Shown in pieces: positions 1 to 7,887 of a stretch of DNA of 64,000 bases (the first letter of the stretch is position 1; each line of letters starts with the position of its first letter). Origin of the DNA: Mycobacterium sp. ITM-2016-00316. GTDB taxonomy: Bacteria > Actinomycetota > Actinomycetes > Mycobacteriales > Mycobacteriaceae. The stretch lies in assembly GCF_002968335.2 (NCBI RefSeq), contig NZ_CP134398.1:434001-498000 (forward strand), read 5' to 3'. The translations under genes were made by a program, and so were the position numbers. Under the pieces are notes generated by a model that did no database searches, was not told the DNA's origin, and saw only the letters and a list, made by a program, of their open reading frames with translations.

Positions 1-317
1 CACTGCTCGCGGTGACGCGCGGGTTCGCCAAGGATGCCGCCGGTACCGGCGTGACGGTCAACTCGGTGATCGCCGGGCCCACCCACACCGCTGGTGTGGA
101 GGACTTCGTCTATCAGTTGGTGGACAAGGATCTGCCGTGGGAGCAGGCCCAGCGCGAGTTCATGATCAAGCACCGGCCCCAGTCGCTGATCCAGCGGCTG
201 ATCGAACCGGAGGAGATCGCCAACATGGTCACCTATCTGGCGTCGCCGCTGGCCTCGGCGACCACCGGCGGGGCGCTGCGCGTCGACGGCGGGTACGTGG
301 ACGCAATCCTGCCCTGA
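1..317 (+). CDS. SDR family oxidoreductase, C-terminal part (5' end outside window)
   Basis: Only the last 104 residues are visible; the frame is open to the left edge, so the start lies outside the window. The text reads LLAVTRGFAKDAAGTGVTVN, then SVIAGPT, and ends LRVDGGYVDAILP. This is the C-terminal half of a short-chain dehydrogenase/reductase: the helix after the catalytic YxxxK, the 'VNxVxPGPT'-like cofactor loop, and the family's closing 'VDGG' strand. The catalytic Tyr/Lys and the glycine-rich NAD(P) motif are outside the window, so substrate and cofactor cannot be named. It converges on fadE6, with a strong hairpin between the two genes. Confidence 0.85.
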   Translation, partial: LLAVTRGFAKDAAGTGVTVNSVIAGPTHTAGVEDFVYQLVDKDLPWEQAQREFMIKHRPQSLIQRLIEPEEIANMVTYLASPLASATTGGALRVDGGYVDAILP

Positions 318-333
318 CCGCTCCGATACGCAG

Positions 334-365
334 ATGGCCGCCACATCATGCGATGTGGCGGCCAT
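334..365. terminator. Bidirectional hairpin terminator between SDR gene and fadE6
   Basis: A perfect 14-bp inverted repeat, ATGGCCGCCACATC (334-347) and GATGTGGCGGCCAT (352-365), closes a 4-nt loop. It lies between two convergent genes ending at 317 and 380. There is no clear T-tract, which is common for mycobacterial hairpin terminators. The position and perfect stem suggest it stops transcription from both sides. Confidence 0.75.
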
Positions 366-379
366 GTGCGGTACACGGC

Positions 380-2581
380 TTACGGGTCGCGGGGCAGGCC
401 CAACAGACGCTCGGCGATGATGTTGAGCTGCACCTCGGTGGTGCCGCCGTAGATCGTGGTGGCCCGGCTGAACAGCAGCCGCTCCGCCCACTTGCCCGGA
501 TCCTGCTCCTTGTCGCCGATCGCGCCGTCGGTGCCGAACGAGGACACCCCGAACTCGGCGTAGCCCTGGCCGGTCTTCATGGACAGCAGCTTGGAGATCG
601 CCGCGGCAGGCATCGGATCGCCGCCGGCCAGCGTGAGCAGCGTCGAGCGCAGGTTGAGCACCTTGGCCGCGTACCCCTCGGCGATCAGCTTGCCCGCATG
701 GTTCTGCTCGATCTGATCGAACTGACCGTCGCGCACGAACTCCACGAACTGCTCCAGGCTGGCCAGGAACGGCGGCTCGGCGCTGCCGATCGACACCCGC
801 TCGTTGGTCAGGGTGTTGCGGCTGACCTCCCAGCCACGGTCCACCTCGCCGAGCACCATCGAGTCCGGCACGAAGACATCGTCGATGAACACCGTGTTGA
901 ACATGGCGTCACCGGTGAGCTCACGCAGCGGCTTCACCTCGACTCCGGGCGATTTCATGTCGATCAGAAAATAGGTGATGCCATTGTGTTTCGGTGCGGA
1001 CGGGTCGGTGCGGGCCAGCAGCGCACCCCACTGGGAGAACTGCGCGCCGGTGGTCCAGATCTTCTGGCCGGTGATGCGCCATCCGCCGTCGACCTTGGTG
1101 GCCTTGGTGGTCAGGCTGGCCAGGTCGGAGCCGGCGCCGGGCTCGGAAAACAGCTGGCACCAGATCATCTCACCGCGGAAGGTCGGCGGCAGGAACTGCT
1201 GCTGCTGCTCTTCGGTGCCGTAGGCGACGATGGACGGGATGATCCAGGCCGCGATACCCATCTGTGGCCGGGCCACCCGCCCGCTGGAGAACTCCTGCGA
1301 GATGATGATCTGCTCGATCGGTGCGGCATTGCGGCCCCACGGCTTGGGCAGGTGCGGCTGCACCCAGCCGCCCTCGGCGATGGCCGCGTTGCGCTCTTCG
1401 CGCGCAATCGCTTTCAGACCGGCCACCTCGGCGCGGATCTCTTCGCGGACCTTCTCGGTGTCGGGGTCCAGGTCGATGTCCAGCTTGCGCAGACCGTTGG
1501 CGGTCGAGGTGTCGACGACTCGCTGCGGGTAATCGGCGGCCCGCCCGAACGAGGCGGCCAGCACCAGGGCCCGCCGGTAGTAGACGTTCGTGTCGTGCTC
1601 CCAGGTGAAGCCGATACCGCCGTGTACCTGGATGCATTCCTGGGCGGTGTGCTGAGCGGCAACCGGGGCCAGCGTGCCGGCCACCGCGGCGGCGAATGCG
1701 TACTTGGAATCCTGATTGCCGCCAGCCGAACCAGAGTGGAATTCGTCGATCGCGCGGCTGGCATCCCAGACCGCGGCGGTGGCCCGCTCGGTCTCGGCGA
1801 TCATGCCGGCGCACTTGTGCTTGATGGCCTGGAACTGCCCGATGGGTCGGCCGAACTGCTCGCGGATCTTGGCGTACTCGGTCGCGGTGTCGGTGGCCCA
1901 GCGGGCGACGCCGACGCATTCGGCCGACAGCAGCGTGCTGATGAGCGCCTTGGCGTGGTCGCGGCTCAGGTTGGACAGCACCCGGTCGGCGGCGACCTCG
2001 ATCGCGTTGGCCCGCACATGCGCGAGCGGGCGCAGCGGGTCGAGACTCTTGACGTCTTCGATCTCGAGCGTGTCGGCGTCCAGCGCCACCCACTCCTCGC
2101 TGCTCTCGATCGACACCGGCAGGACCAGTAGCGACGCCTGCGCCGCGGACGGTACGGCCCGCACCTCGCCGCGGATGACCAGTTTGTCGCCCTGGCGGGT
2201 CGCGGTCAGGCCGGAATCGATCGCGTACGCGGCGATGGTGTCACCGGACGCGAGGCCGCCCAGCAGCGGCGATTCGGCGTCGTGCGCGGCGATCAGCGCA
2301 CTGGCGATCGCCGACGGGACGAAGGGTCCCGGCACCGCGCCGTAGCCGAACTCGGCCAGCGTGATGGCCAGTTCCAGAATGCCGAAACCCTGCCCGCCGA
2401 CGGTCTCGGACAGGTGCACGCCCTGCAGGCCCTGCTCGGCGGCGGCCTTCCAGTACGGCGGGGGATTGGAGATCGGCGTCTCCAGTGCCTCGTGCAGGAC
2501 ATCTGACGGGGCGACTTTGGCTACCAGCGACCGGACCGAATCGGCCAGGTCATTGTGTTCAGAGTTGATCGCGATGGGCAC
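380..2581 (-). CDS. fadE6: Acyl-CoA dehydrogenase FadE6 (tandem two-domain form)
   Basis: A 733-residue protein made of two acyl-CoA dehydrogenase units in one chain. The first (about 1-340) carries a GGIGFTWEHDTNVYYRRA segment. The second (about 365-733) carries QLFSEPGAGSDLASL, NTVFIDDVFVP and the closing GTTEVQLNIIAERLLGL. Such enzymes oxidise acyl-CoA at the alpha-beta bond with FAD. The double-length form is typical of actinobacterial FadE proteins acting on bulky or branched substrates, but the substrate here is unknown. The start is GTG at 2581 with GGAGG 7 nt upstream. M. tuberculosis FadE6 (Rv0271c) has about the same length and sits the same short distance from ESX-3, which supports the symbol. 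It is transcribed alone, with an inverted repeat just upstream. Confidence 0.88.
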   Translation of the reverse strand: MPIAINSEHNDLADSVRSLVAKVAPSDVLHEALETPISNPPPYWKAAAEQGLQGVHLSETVGGQGFGILELAITLAEFGYGAVPGPFVPSAIASALIAAHDAESPLLGGLASGDTIAAYAIDSGLTATRQGDKLVIRGEVRAVPSAAQASLLVLPVSIESSEEWVALDADTLEIEDVKSLDPLRPLAHVRANAIEVAADRVLSNLSRDHAKALISTLLSAECVGVARWATDTATEYAKIREQFGRPIGQFQAIKHKCAGMIAETERATAAVWDASRAIDEFHSGSAGGNQDSKYAFAAAVAGTLAPVAAQHTAQECIQVHGGIGFTWEHDTNVYYRRALVLAASFGRAADYPQRVVDTSTANGLRKLDIDLDPDTEKVREEIRAEVAGLKAIAREERNAAIAEGGWVQPHLPKPWGRNAAPIEQIIISQEFSSGRVARPQMGIAAWIIPSIVAYGTEEQQQQFLPPTFRGEMIWCQLFSEPGAGSDLASLTTKATKVDGGWRITGQKIWTTGAQFSQWGALLARTDPSAPKHNGITYFLIDMKSPGVEVKPLRELTGDAMFNTVFIDDVFVPDSMVLGEVDRGWEVSRNTLTNERVSIGSAEPPFLASLEQFVEFVRDGQFDQIEQNHAGKLIAEGYAAKVLNLRSTLLTLAGGDPMPAAAISKLLSMKTGQGYAEFGVSSFGTDGAIGDKEQDPGKWAERLLFSRATTIYGGTTEVQLNIIAERLLGLPRDP

Positions 2582-2611
2582 GCTTAACCTCCATGGGGCA
2601 ACTTCCCTATT

Positions 2612-2623
2612 AACCGGTCGGTT
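2612..2623. promoter_or_regulatory. Candidate TetR-type operator upstream of fadE6
   Basis: AACCG-GT-CGGTT is a 5-bp inverted repeat with a 2-nt spacer, 31-42 bp before the fadE6 GTG. Short A/T-flanked repeats of this kind are common operators of TetR-family lipid regulators. Which regulator binds is unknown. Confidence 0.35.
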
Positions 2624-2667
2624 GGGTATCGAGGGTACCCCGCGGTGACAGGGGCCACACCAGTGGC

Positions 2668-3633
2668 CTAGCTGACTTGGTTCACCACGTTGGCCAACTC
2701 CCGGCCGTCCCGTAGCCGGCGGCAGTTGTCCACCGCGACCTCCAGATAGCGGCGCATGGTGTCGACCGTGTACCAGGTGACGTGCGGCGTCAGCACCACG
2801 TTGTCCAGGTCGAGCAGCGGATTACCGGGCTCGACGGGTTCGGCGGCGAAGACGTCCAGCCCGGCGGCGGCCAGTCGGCCTTCCCGCAGTGCGGCGGCCA
2901 GGGCTTCTTCGTCCACGATCGGCCCGCGGGCGGTGTTGACCAGCACAGCATCGGGTTTCATCAGGCCCAGTGCATCCTCGTCGATGAGATGCCGGGTCGC
3001 GGCTGTCAACGGCAGATGCAGCGAGACGATGTCGCTCTCGGAGAGCAGGGCCGGCAACGGCCGCCAGTCCGGGTGGCCGTCGTCGCGGGTGCTGGTGTGC
3101 AGCACCCGCGCGCCCAGCGTCGCCAGCACCTTCTCGACCTGTTTGGCGATGTTGCCGTAGCCGACCAACCCGACGGTGCACCCGCCGATATCGCGGACCG
3201 TCTCACCGAGGCCCGGATCCGACGGCCAGCCCCGGCCCTCGCGGGTGGCGCGATCCAGGACCGGCAACCGGCGCAGCGCCGCGAGCATCAGCAGCAGGGT
3301 GCCCTCGGTGACCGACGGCGCATTCGCGCCGGGCATGTTCGCGACCGCGATGCCGCAGCGTGTCGCCGCGTCGACATCGATGGTGTTCACCCCGGCGCCC
3401 AGCTTGTGCACCAGCCGGCACTTCGCGGCGAGTTCCAGATCGGCGGCCGACAATGGCCGCAGCACATGCCAGATCACGTCGACACCGGGCAACTCGCGGC
3501 GCAGGGTGGCGTCATCGTCCTCTGCGCACCACCGCACGTCCAGCCAATCCGATTCTGCGGCAACGAAATCGAGGACCCGCCGGCCCGGGGTGAAATGTGC
3601 GAGGACTCTCAGCGCCACCGTTTCGCGATCCAC
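2668..3633 (-). CDS. NAD-dependent D-2-hydroxyacid dehydrogenase family protein
   Basis: A 321-residue member of the D-isomer-specific 2-hydroxyacid dehydrogenase family, which interconverts 2-hydroxy acids and 2-keto acids with NAD(H). The Rossmann motif GLVGYGNI is at 155-162. The expected catalytic trio is present: Arg236 (NTARG), Glu265 (AAEP) and His284 (LTPHVTW). The substrate (phosphoglycerate, glyoxylate or other) cannot be set; the protein lacks the long C-terminal domain of mycobacterial SerA. The GTG start at 3633 overlaps the end of the upstream hydrolase by 25 nt. An in-frame GTG at 3618 is an equally good start. It is the last gene of the TetR-hydrolase-dehydrogenase operon. Confidence 0.82.
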   Translation of the reverse strand: MDRETVALRVLAHFTPGRRVLDFVAAESDWLDVRWCAEDDDATLRRELPGVDVIWHVLRPLSAADLELAAKCRLVHKLGAGVNTIDVDAATRCGIAVANMPGANAPSVTEGTLLLMLAALRRLPVLDRATREGRGWPSDPGLGETVRDIGGCTVGLVGYGNIAKQVEKVLATLGARVLHTSTRDDGHPDWRPLPALLSESDIVSLHLPLTAATRHLIDEDALGLMKPDAVLVNTARGPIVDEEALAAALREGRLAAAGLDVFAAEPVEPGNPLLDLDNVVLTPHVTWYTVDTMRRYLEVAVDNCRRLRDGRELANVVNQVS

Positions 3634-4742
3634 TTGGCGATGGTATCGGCCTGCTCGCTGCGGGCGCCCGGAGTGGTGAAGTAGTGGTCGGTGTCGATCG
3701 ACAACCGCGACTTGTCCGCACTGCCCAGCGCGTCATGGATGCGCCGGGCGTCCGAGGGGTAGACGCCGGTGTCCTGATCGGCGTTGATGACCAGCGCCGG
3801 ACAGTCGATGAGTGCCAGATGCGGTTCGGCACGGGTCTGGGCGTGGCGCAGGCTCCACATGCCGATCCAGTTGCGCAACGTGCACGCGGCCGCGATGCCG
3901 TAGGCCGACCGGTTGGCCTTGACCGGCGGTCCTGCGTAACACAGGTTGGGCTGGCGTTTGGTCGGTTCCAGGGTGGGATCGACCATTCGCGGATCCGCCC
4001 AGGTGCGCAGCACGGTGAACGGGCGGTCCGAGAACCCGGCGGCTTTCACGCGTCTGAGTTCGGCCTCCGCCCAGTCGGTGATGGCCTCGTTGCGGGCGAT
4101 CTGCGCGGCGCGGTAGCGGGCGATGAAGTCGGCAGCGTAGGGCGGGCCGTTGCGCTCACTGAAAAGGTCGAGGTCCGGATCGGTGGCCAGCGCGTCGTTC
4201 TCATCGGTGACCGAGGCGTCCATCCACGCGGTGAGGACATCTGGCCTGCCGGGGTGAGCGGCGCTGGCGACGTAGCCGTCGGCCGGGAGCAGGTCGGTCA
4301 GACCCGTGGCCGGGCGCATCCCGTCGAGCGGGGTGACGTGGTGGTGCACGGCCTGGGCCTGATACGCCGCCATCAGCGAGCCGCCCCCGGAATTACCCAG
4401 CAGCACCACGGTTTCGATGCCCTGGACCTCGCGCAACCAACGGACCCCGACACCGATGTCGACGAGTGCATGGTCCAGCAGGAAGGTGCTCTCGAAACCC
4501 CGGAATCGGGTATTCCAGCCCAGGAAACCGATCCCGCGGGTCGCCAGGTAATCGGCGAGATAGTGCTCGGAGAAATCGATCTGATAGTGCGTCGCGATCA
4601 CCGCGACCTTGGGTTTGCGGCCGACCCCGCGATGGTAGAGACCCTGGCATGGGTGTCCGCCGGCGCCGGCACGGCGGGCGGTCGGGGAGTCCACTCCGAC
4701 GAATTCCCGGGTCACCCCCGGCGTCGGGCCCTTCGGCGTCAT
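3609..4742 (-). CDS. Alpha/beta hydrolase (Rv0272c-like)
   Basis: A 377-residue alpha/beta hydrolase. The nucleophile elbow is GNSGGGS at 116-122 (Ser118). A late Asp (ALVINADQDTGVYP) and a His (DTDHYFTTP) near the C-terminus complete a plausible triad. The elbow GNSGGG is unlike the usual GxSxG of lipases with a bulky second residue, but it is found in this mycobacterial family. There is no signal peptide, so it is probably cytosolic. Its ATG overlaps the TetR stop codon by 4 nt (ATGA), so the two are co-translated. Length and position match Rv0272c of M. tuberculosis. The substrate is unknown; the neighbours suggest lipid or ester metabolism. Confidence 0.8.
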   Translation of the reverse strand: MTPKGPTPGVTREFVGVDSPTARRAGAGGHPCQGLYHRGVGRKPKVAVIATHYQIDFSEHYLADYLATRGIGFLGWNTRFRGFESTFLLDHALVDIGVGVRWLREVQGIETVVLLGNSGGGSLMAAYQAQAVHHHVTPLDGMRPATGLTDLLPADGYVASAAHPGRPDVLTAWMDASVTDENDALATDPDLDLFSERNGPPYAADFIARYRAAQIARNEAITDWAEAELRRVKAAGFSDRPFTVLRTWADPRMVDPTLEPTKRQPNLCYAGPPVKANRSAYGIAAACTLRNWIGMWSLRHAQTRAEPHLALIDCPALVINADQDTGVYPSDARRIHDALGSADKSRLSIDTDHYFTTPGARSEQADTIAKWIAKRWR

Positions 4743-5362
4743 GGCTGCGCTGTCTCCTTGTGGTAGATCGTGCGGTGAAAGATCGCGGCCAGGGTGGCGA
4801 TGCAGGCGTCGTCGTCGGCGGTCTGTGCTCCGGTGCCCGAGAGTTGGGTGTAGCAGAACTGGTTCAGCATGGACACCAGGGCGACGGCGATCAGGTGCGC
4901 GTCATCGCCGGCGCAGCAGCCGTTGCGCTGGGCCTGCTGGACCATCTTGGTGATCAGGGCGATCGGCAGGGCGCAGATATCGGCCCAGTACTGCGCGAAA
5001 TCGTCGCTGACCGTGGCCAGTTGCGAGACCGCGATGATCTCGGCGAGGCGGTGCCGGTAGGTGTTCCAATGGGCGGCGGCGGCGGCATGCGCACGCTCGG
5101 CGTCGGTCAGGCCGGGTTCGGCGGCGGCCATGGCGCGTTCGCGCGCCTCGTCGCGGAAACGGACGGCCCACTCGCGGACCATCGCCTCCTTGGAGTCGTA
5201 GTAGTTGTAGTACGACGCGGTGGATCGGCCCGCCTCGGCGGCGATATCGGCAATGGTGGTGGCCAGGATTCCCTTGCGCGCGATCACAGTGCGCGCCGCC
5301 GCATCGATGGCGGCCTGTGTTTGTCGCCCGCGTGCGGTGGGCAGCTCTACCCGTGCGGTCAC
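4739..5362 (-). CDS. TetR family transcriptional regulator (Rv0273c-like)
   Basis: A 207-residue TetR repressor. The N-terminal helix-turn-helix reads TIADIAAEAGRSTASYYNYY (about residues 36-55), followed by a helical ligand domain. The start is GTG at 5362, preceded by GGGGAAAGGG. The open frame extends to 5524, but that part would run through the operator and into the divergent gene, so it is rejected. The gene leads an operon with the hydrolase and the D-2-hydroxyacid dehydrogenase. It faces the VOC gene across a perfect 12-bp inverted repeat that is very likely its own operator, so it probably controls both directions. The ligand is unknown. Confidence 0.85.
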   Translation of the reverse strand: MTARVELPTARGRQTQAAIDAAARTVIARKGILATTIADIAAEAGRSTASYYNYYDSKEAMVREWAVRFRDEARERAMAAAEPGLTDAERAHAAAAAHWNTYRHRLAEIIAVSQLATVSDDFAQYWADICALPIALITKMVQQAQRNGCCAGDDAHLIAVALVSMLNQFCYTQLSGTGAQTADDDACIATLAAIFHRTIYHKETAQP

Positions 5363-5390
5363 GGAACCCTTTCCCCGGAGTTCGTTGATC

Positions 5391-5420
5391 GAATCTGAAT
5401 CTGATGTTAGATTCAGATTC
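5391..5420. promoter_or_regulatory. Perfect inverted-repeat operator between divergent TetR and VOC genes
   Basis: GAATCTGAATCT (5391-5402) and AGATTCAGATTC (5409-5420) are exact reverse complements separated by 6 nt. Each arm is itself a direct repeat of GAATCT, so the site offers four GAATCT half-sites. It lies 28 bp from both start codons (5362 and 5448). This is the expected place and form for autoregulation by the adjacent TetR protein. Confidence 0.8.
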
Positions 5421-5447
5421 GGATCTGCGCCAGAGGTGGGAATCATC

Positions 5448-6023
5448 ATGATCAAACCCGACAACCCCAACTCCGAGTTCGCCCTCGGAGGCATCAACCA
5501 CGTCGCACTGGTGTGCTCGGACATGCAGCGGACTGTCGACTTCTACTCCGGCGTGCTCGGTATGCCGCTGATCAAATCGCTCGATCTCCCGGGTGGGATG
5601 GGGCAGCATTTCTTTTTCGACGCCGGCAACGGCGACTGCGTGGCCTTCTTCTGGTTCACCGACGCCCCGGACGGCGTTCCCGGCATCTCCGCGCCGGTCG
5701 CGCTGCCCGGCCTCGGGGAGATCACCAGCGCGGTGACCACCATGAACCACCTCGCCTTCCATGTGCCCGCCGAGAAGTTCGACGAGTACCGGGAGAAGCT
5801 GAAGGCCAAAGGCGTGCGCGTCGGGCCGGTGCTCAACCACGACGAGAGCGAATGGCAGGCCTCGCGGACCCTGCATCCGGGTGTGTACGTCCGTTCCTTC
5901 TATTTCCAGGATCCGGATGGCATCACCCTGGAGTTTGCCTGCTGGATCAAGGAATTCACGGAGTCTGATACCACCACCGTGCCCAAGACCGCCGCCGACC
6001 GCCGTCCCCGCGCCGTCGTCTAA
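5448..6023 (+). CDS. VOC family protein (glyoxalase / extradiol dioxygenase fold; Rv0274-like)
   Basis: A 191-residue vicinal-oxygen-chelate protein with two beta-alpha-beta-beta-beta modules. The first begins INHVALVCSDMQRTVDFYSG (about 15-34). The second contains MNHLAFHVPAEKFDEYREKL, and DPDGITLEFACW supplies the usual C-terminal acidic metal ligand. Putative metal ligands are His18, His101 and the Glu of LEFA. This fold covers glyoxalases, dioxygenases and resistance proteins, so the reaction is open. The start is ATG 5448 with AGAGGTGGG 8 nt upstream; the longer open frame would cross the operator. It is divergent from the TetR operon. Confidence 0.8.
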   Translation: MIKPDNPNSEFALGGINHVALVCSDMQRTVDFYSGVLGMPLIKSLDLPGGMGQHFFFDAGNGDCVAFFWFTDAPDGVPGISAPVALPGLGEITSAVTTMNHLAFHVPAEKFDEYREKLKAKGVRVGPVLNHDESEWQASRTLHPGVYVRSFYFQDPDGITLEFACWIKEFTESDTTTVPKTAADRRPRAVV

Positions 6024-6025
6024 CG

Positions 6026-6149
6026 CCGCCGACCGATTCCCCGGGTCGCTACGCTCCTGCCCGCCGACCGATTCCCCGGGTCGCTACGCTCTCCCCCGCT
6101 AGCGGGAGGTACCCCCAGCCCGCCGACCGATTCCCCGGGTCGCTACGCT
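6026..6149. repeat. Three 30-bp direct repeats with an internal palindrome
   Basis: A 30-bp unit (core GACCGATTCCCCGGGTCGCT) occurs identically at 6026-6055, 6061-6090 and 6120-6149. The starts are 35 and 59 bp apart. Between copies two and three sits the perfect palindrome CCCGCTAGCGGG (6095-6106), followed by GGTACCCCCAGC. The array fills the gap between two convergent genes, and its third copy supplies the TAG stop of the TetR gene on the minus strand. It looks like a REP-like intergenic element that may also act as a terminator. Confidence 0.8.
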
Positions 6150-6766
6150 CCTGCCCGCCGAGGGTCGGGAAAGGTATTCAGCAAGGCGGTCAGCAGCTCG
6201 ATCAACTCGTCGCGGGTCAGCGCGATGGCGCCCGTGAGCCACCCGTGGATGGTCTGGTTGACACCGCCGACGATGAAGTGCGCGATCGCCGTGATCTCGT
6301 CGCTGTCCTCCCGGCCCAGCACGGTCTGTGCATGCTGGCCGGCCAGCACGGCGAAGAACCCACCCAACTCGGCGCGTTTGCGGACCAGGATGGCGTTGGA
6401 CAGTTGCGGGTCGAACAGCAGCCGTCCGATCCGCGCGTCATCGCCGATGATCCGCACCAGATTGGTGATGCCCGCCCGGTTCTGTTCTGGTGGCGGGACG
6501 GCCGCGACCGCCGCCTGAGTGGTGCCGGCGATCTCGCCGATCACCGAATCGAAAACCGCCGCGACGAACTCGTCCTTGTCGGCGAACGCCTCATAGAAGT
6601 GCCGTGTCGCGATACCTGACCGTCGGCAGATGGCACGCACCGTGAGCTCGTCGTATGTCTCGCCGAGCAGGTCCAGCCCGGCCTCCAGGAAGCGACGGCG
6701 CCGCTCGGCCAATCGCTGCGGCGCTGCAACGCCGCGGTAGGGCCGGACCTGGGTCACGAGATCCAT
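6143..6766 (-). CDS. TetR family transcriptional regulator (Rv0275c-like)
   Basis: A 207-residue TetR regulator. The helix-turn-helix LTVRAICRRSGIATRHFYEA (about 41-60) is followed by FADKDEFVAAVFD, typical of the family. It starts at ATG 6766 and is divergent from the DUF2236 gene, 71 bp away. The stop codon and last two residues lie in the third copy of the 30-bp repeat, so the C-terminus may have been reset when that repeat inserted. Gene order matches Rv0275c-Rv0276 of M. tuberculosis. It probably represses the divergent gene; the ligand is unknown. Confidence 0.85.
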   Translation of the reverse strand: MDLVTQVRPYRGVAAPQRLAERRRRFLEAGLDLLGETYDELTVRAICRRSGIATRHFYEAFADKDEFVAAVFDSVIGEIAGTTQAAVAAVPPPEQNRAGITNLVRIIGDDARIGRLLFDPQLSNAILVRKRAELGGFFAVLAGQHAQTVLGREDSDEITAIAHFIVGGVNQTIHGWLTGAIALTRDELIELLTALLNTFPDPRRAGA

Positions 6767-6767
6767 C

Positions 6768-6797
6768 TTGACACCCGTCCACTGCGTTGGGCAATAT
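6768..6797 (+). promoter_or_regulatory. Sigma70-type promoter for the DUF2236 gene
   Basis: TTGACA (6768-6773) and CAATAT (6792-6797) are separated by 18 nt and lie 41 bp before the ATG at 6838. The -35 is a perfect match. A loose inverted repeat, AAC-N4-GTT (6803-6812), just downstream could be a site for the divergent TetR protein. Confidence 0.5.
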
Positions 6798-6837
6798 CAG
6801 GAAACATTCGTTCTCACTTTCATTCGCAGAGGTGTCA

Positions 6838-7716
6838 ATGACGATCACCGAACGTCCCATCAGCCAGACCGTCCGCGTGCCGGCCCGCCGGCGACGCTGG
6901 GGCGCCACCGTCGACGACGGGCTGATGGGTGTGGCGCTGCTGGCCGGGCCGGCGAACGTGGTCATGCAGCTCGCCCGCCCCGGTGTCGGCTACGGCGTGC
7001 AGGAGAGCACGGTCGAGAGCGGCCGCGTCGACCGGCATCCCGTCAAGCGCGCTCGCACCACCTTCACCTACCTGGCCGTCGCGGGCCGGGGTACCGACCA
7101 GCAGAAGGCCGCGTTCCGGCGAGCGGTGAACACGGCCCATGCACAGGTGCGGTCCACGCCGGGGAGCCCGGTGCAATACAACGCTTTCGACAAGGACCTG
7201 CAGATGTGGGTGGCCGCCTGCCTGTACAAGGGTTCGGTCGACATCCAGCGGATGTTCGTCGGGGAAATGGACCAGGACACGGCGGACCGCCACTACGTGA
7301 ACGGGATGACGCTGGGCACCACGCTGCAGGTGCCCGCCGAGATGTGGCCGGCCGACCGCGCCGCCTTCGACGCGTATTGGACCGAACAGCTGGACAAAGT
7401 GCACATCGACGACACCATCCGCGAATCTCTGTATCCGATCGCGGTGGGCCGGCTGCGCGGGCTTCGGTTGCCCGGCCCCCTGCAACGACTGCACGAGGAC
7501 ACCGCCGGACTCATCACCACCGGCTTCCTGCCCCAACGGTTCCGCGACGAGATGCGGCTGCCCTGGGATCCGCAGCGTCAGCGTCGCTTCGACCGGCTGA
7601 TGGGCGCGCTGCGGGTGGTCAACAACGTGATCCCCGGCGCGCTCCGGCAGTTCCCGTTCAACGTGTTGCTCATGGATCTGAACTGGCGTATCCGAACCGG
7701 TCGCCCACTGGTCTGA
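6838..7716 (+). CDS. DUF2236 oxygenase-like protein (MpaB / rubber oxygenase family; Rv0276-like)
   Basis: A 292-residue protein of the DUF2236 family, which includes fungal MpaB and the latex-clearing haem oxygenase Lcp. Typical segments are LLAGPANVVMQLARPGVGYGV (about 33-53), the HP pair in VDRHPVKRARTTFTYL, and QMWVAACLYKG, with a conserved Arg/His-rich core. Family members use a histidine-ligated haem, which makes an oxygenase role likely; the substrate is unknown. The start is ATG 6838 with AGAGGTG 5 nt upstream; an upstream in-frame ATG at 6787 lies inside the promoter. It is divergent from a TetR gene that probably regulates it. Confidence 0.75.
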   Translation: MTITERPISQTVRVPARRRRWGATVDDGLMGVALLAGPANVVMQLARPGVGYGVQESTVESGRVDRHPVKRARTTFTYLAVAGRGTDQQKAAFRRAVNTAHAQVRSTPGSPVQYNAFDKDLQMWVAACLYKGSVDIQRMFVGEMDQDTADRHYVNGMTLGTTLQVPAEMWPADRAAFDAYWTEQLDKVHIDDTIRESLYPIAVGRLRGLRLPGPLQRLHEDTAGLITTGFLPQRFRDEMRLPWDPQRQRRFDRLMGALRVVNNVIPGALRQFPFNVLLMDLNWRIRTGRPLV

Positions 7717-7780
7717 CCCTTTCCGGGGCGAATTTGCTGAAAACCTCGTTGATCGAGGTCAATCCCGCCGGGCACCGGTA

Positions 7781-7804
7781 ACCCATCGTCGCTGATGGAT
7801 GGGT
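7781..7804 (+). terminator. Candidate hairpin after the DUF2236 gene
   Basis: ACCCATC (7781-7787) pairs with GATGGGT (7798-7804) across a 10-nt loop. The stem can be extended outward (GGCAC/GTGCC) over a bulge. No T-tract follows. It sits 65 bp after the stop codon and before the ESX-3 promoter region, so it may separate the two units. Confidence 0.4.
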
Positions 7805-7812
7805 GCCATCCG

Positions 7813-7826
7813 GTGACGGCCGTCAC
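7813..7826. promoter_or_regulatory. Perfect 14-bp palindrome upstream of ESX-3
   Basis: GTGACGGCCGTCAC is self-complementary over 14 bp. It lies 32 bp upstream of the first iron box and about 120 bp before eccA3. It does not resemble an iron box. It may be a site for a second regulator or the loopless core of a hairpin. Confidence 0.35.
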
Positions 7827-7857
7827 GCGCCCGGTGGTGCCCGAACGTCTCGACAGG

Positions 7858-7876
7858 TTAGTTAATGCAATGCTAA
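7858..7876. promoter_or_regulatory. IdeR-type iron box 1 upstream of eccA3
   Basis: TTAGTTAATGCAATGCTAA matches the iron-box consensus TTAGGTTAGSCTAACCTAA at 13 of 19 positions, with both outer half-sites (TTAG and CTAA) intact. ESX-3 is known to be repressed by IdeR with iron in mycobacteria. The site lies 71-89 bp before the eccA3 start. Confidence 0.7.
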
Positions 7877-7887
7877 CTTCTGCGGAG

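Noticed and set aside
137..2131. 664-codon plus-strand open frame
   Set aside because: It is the antisense of fadE6, with Gly/Arg/Leu-rich text and no domain; fadE6 has clear acyl-CoA dehydrogenase motifs and a good start.
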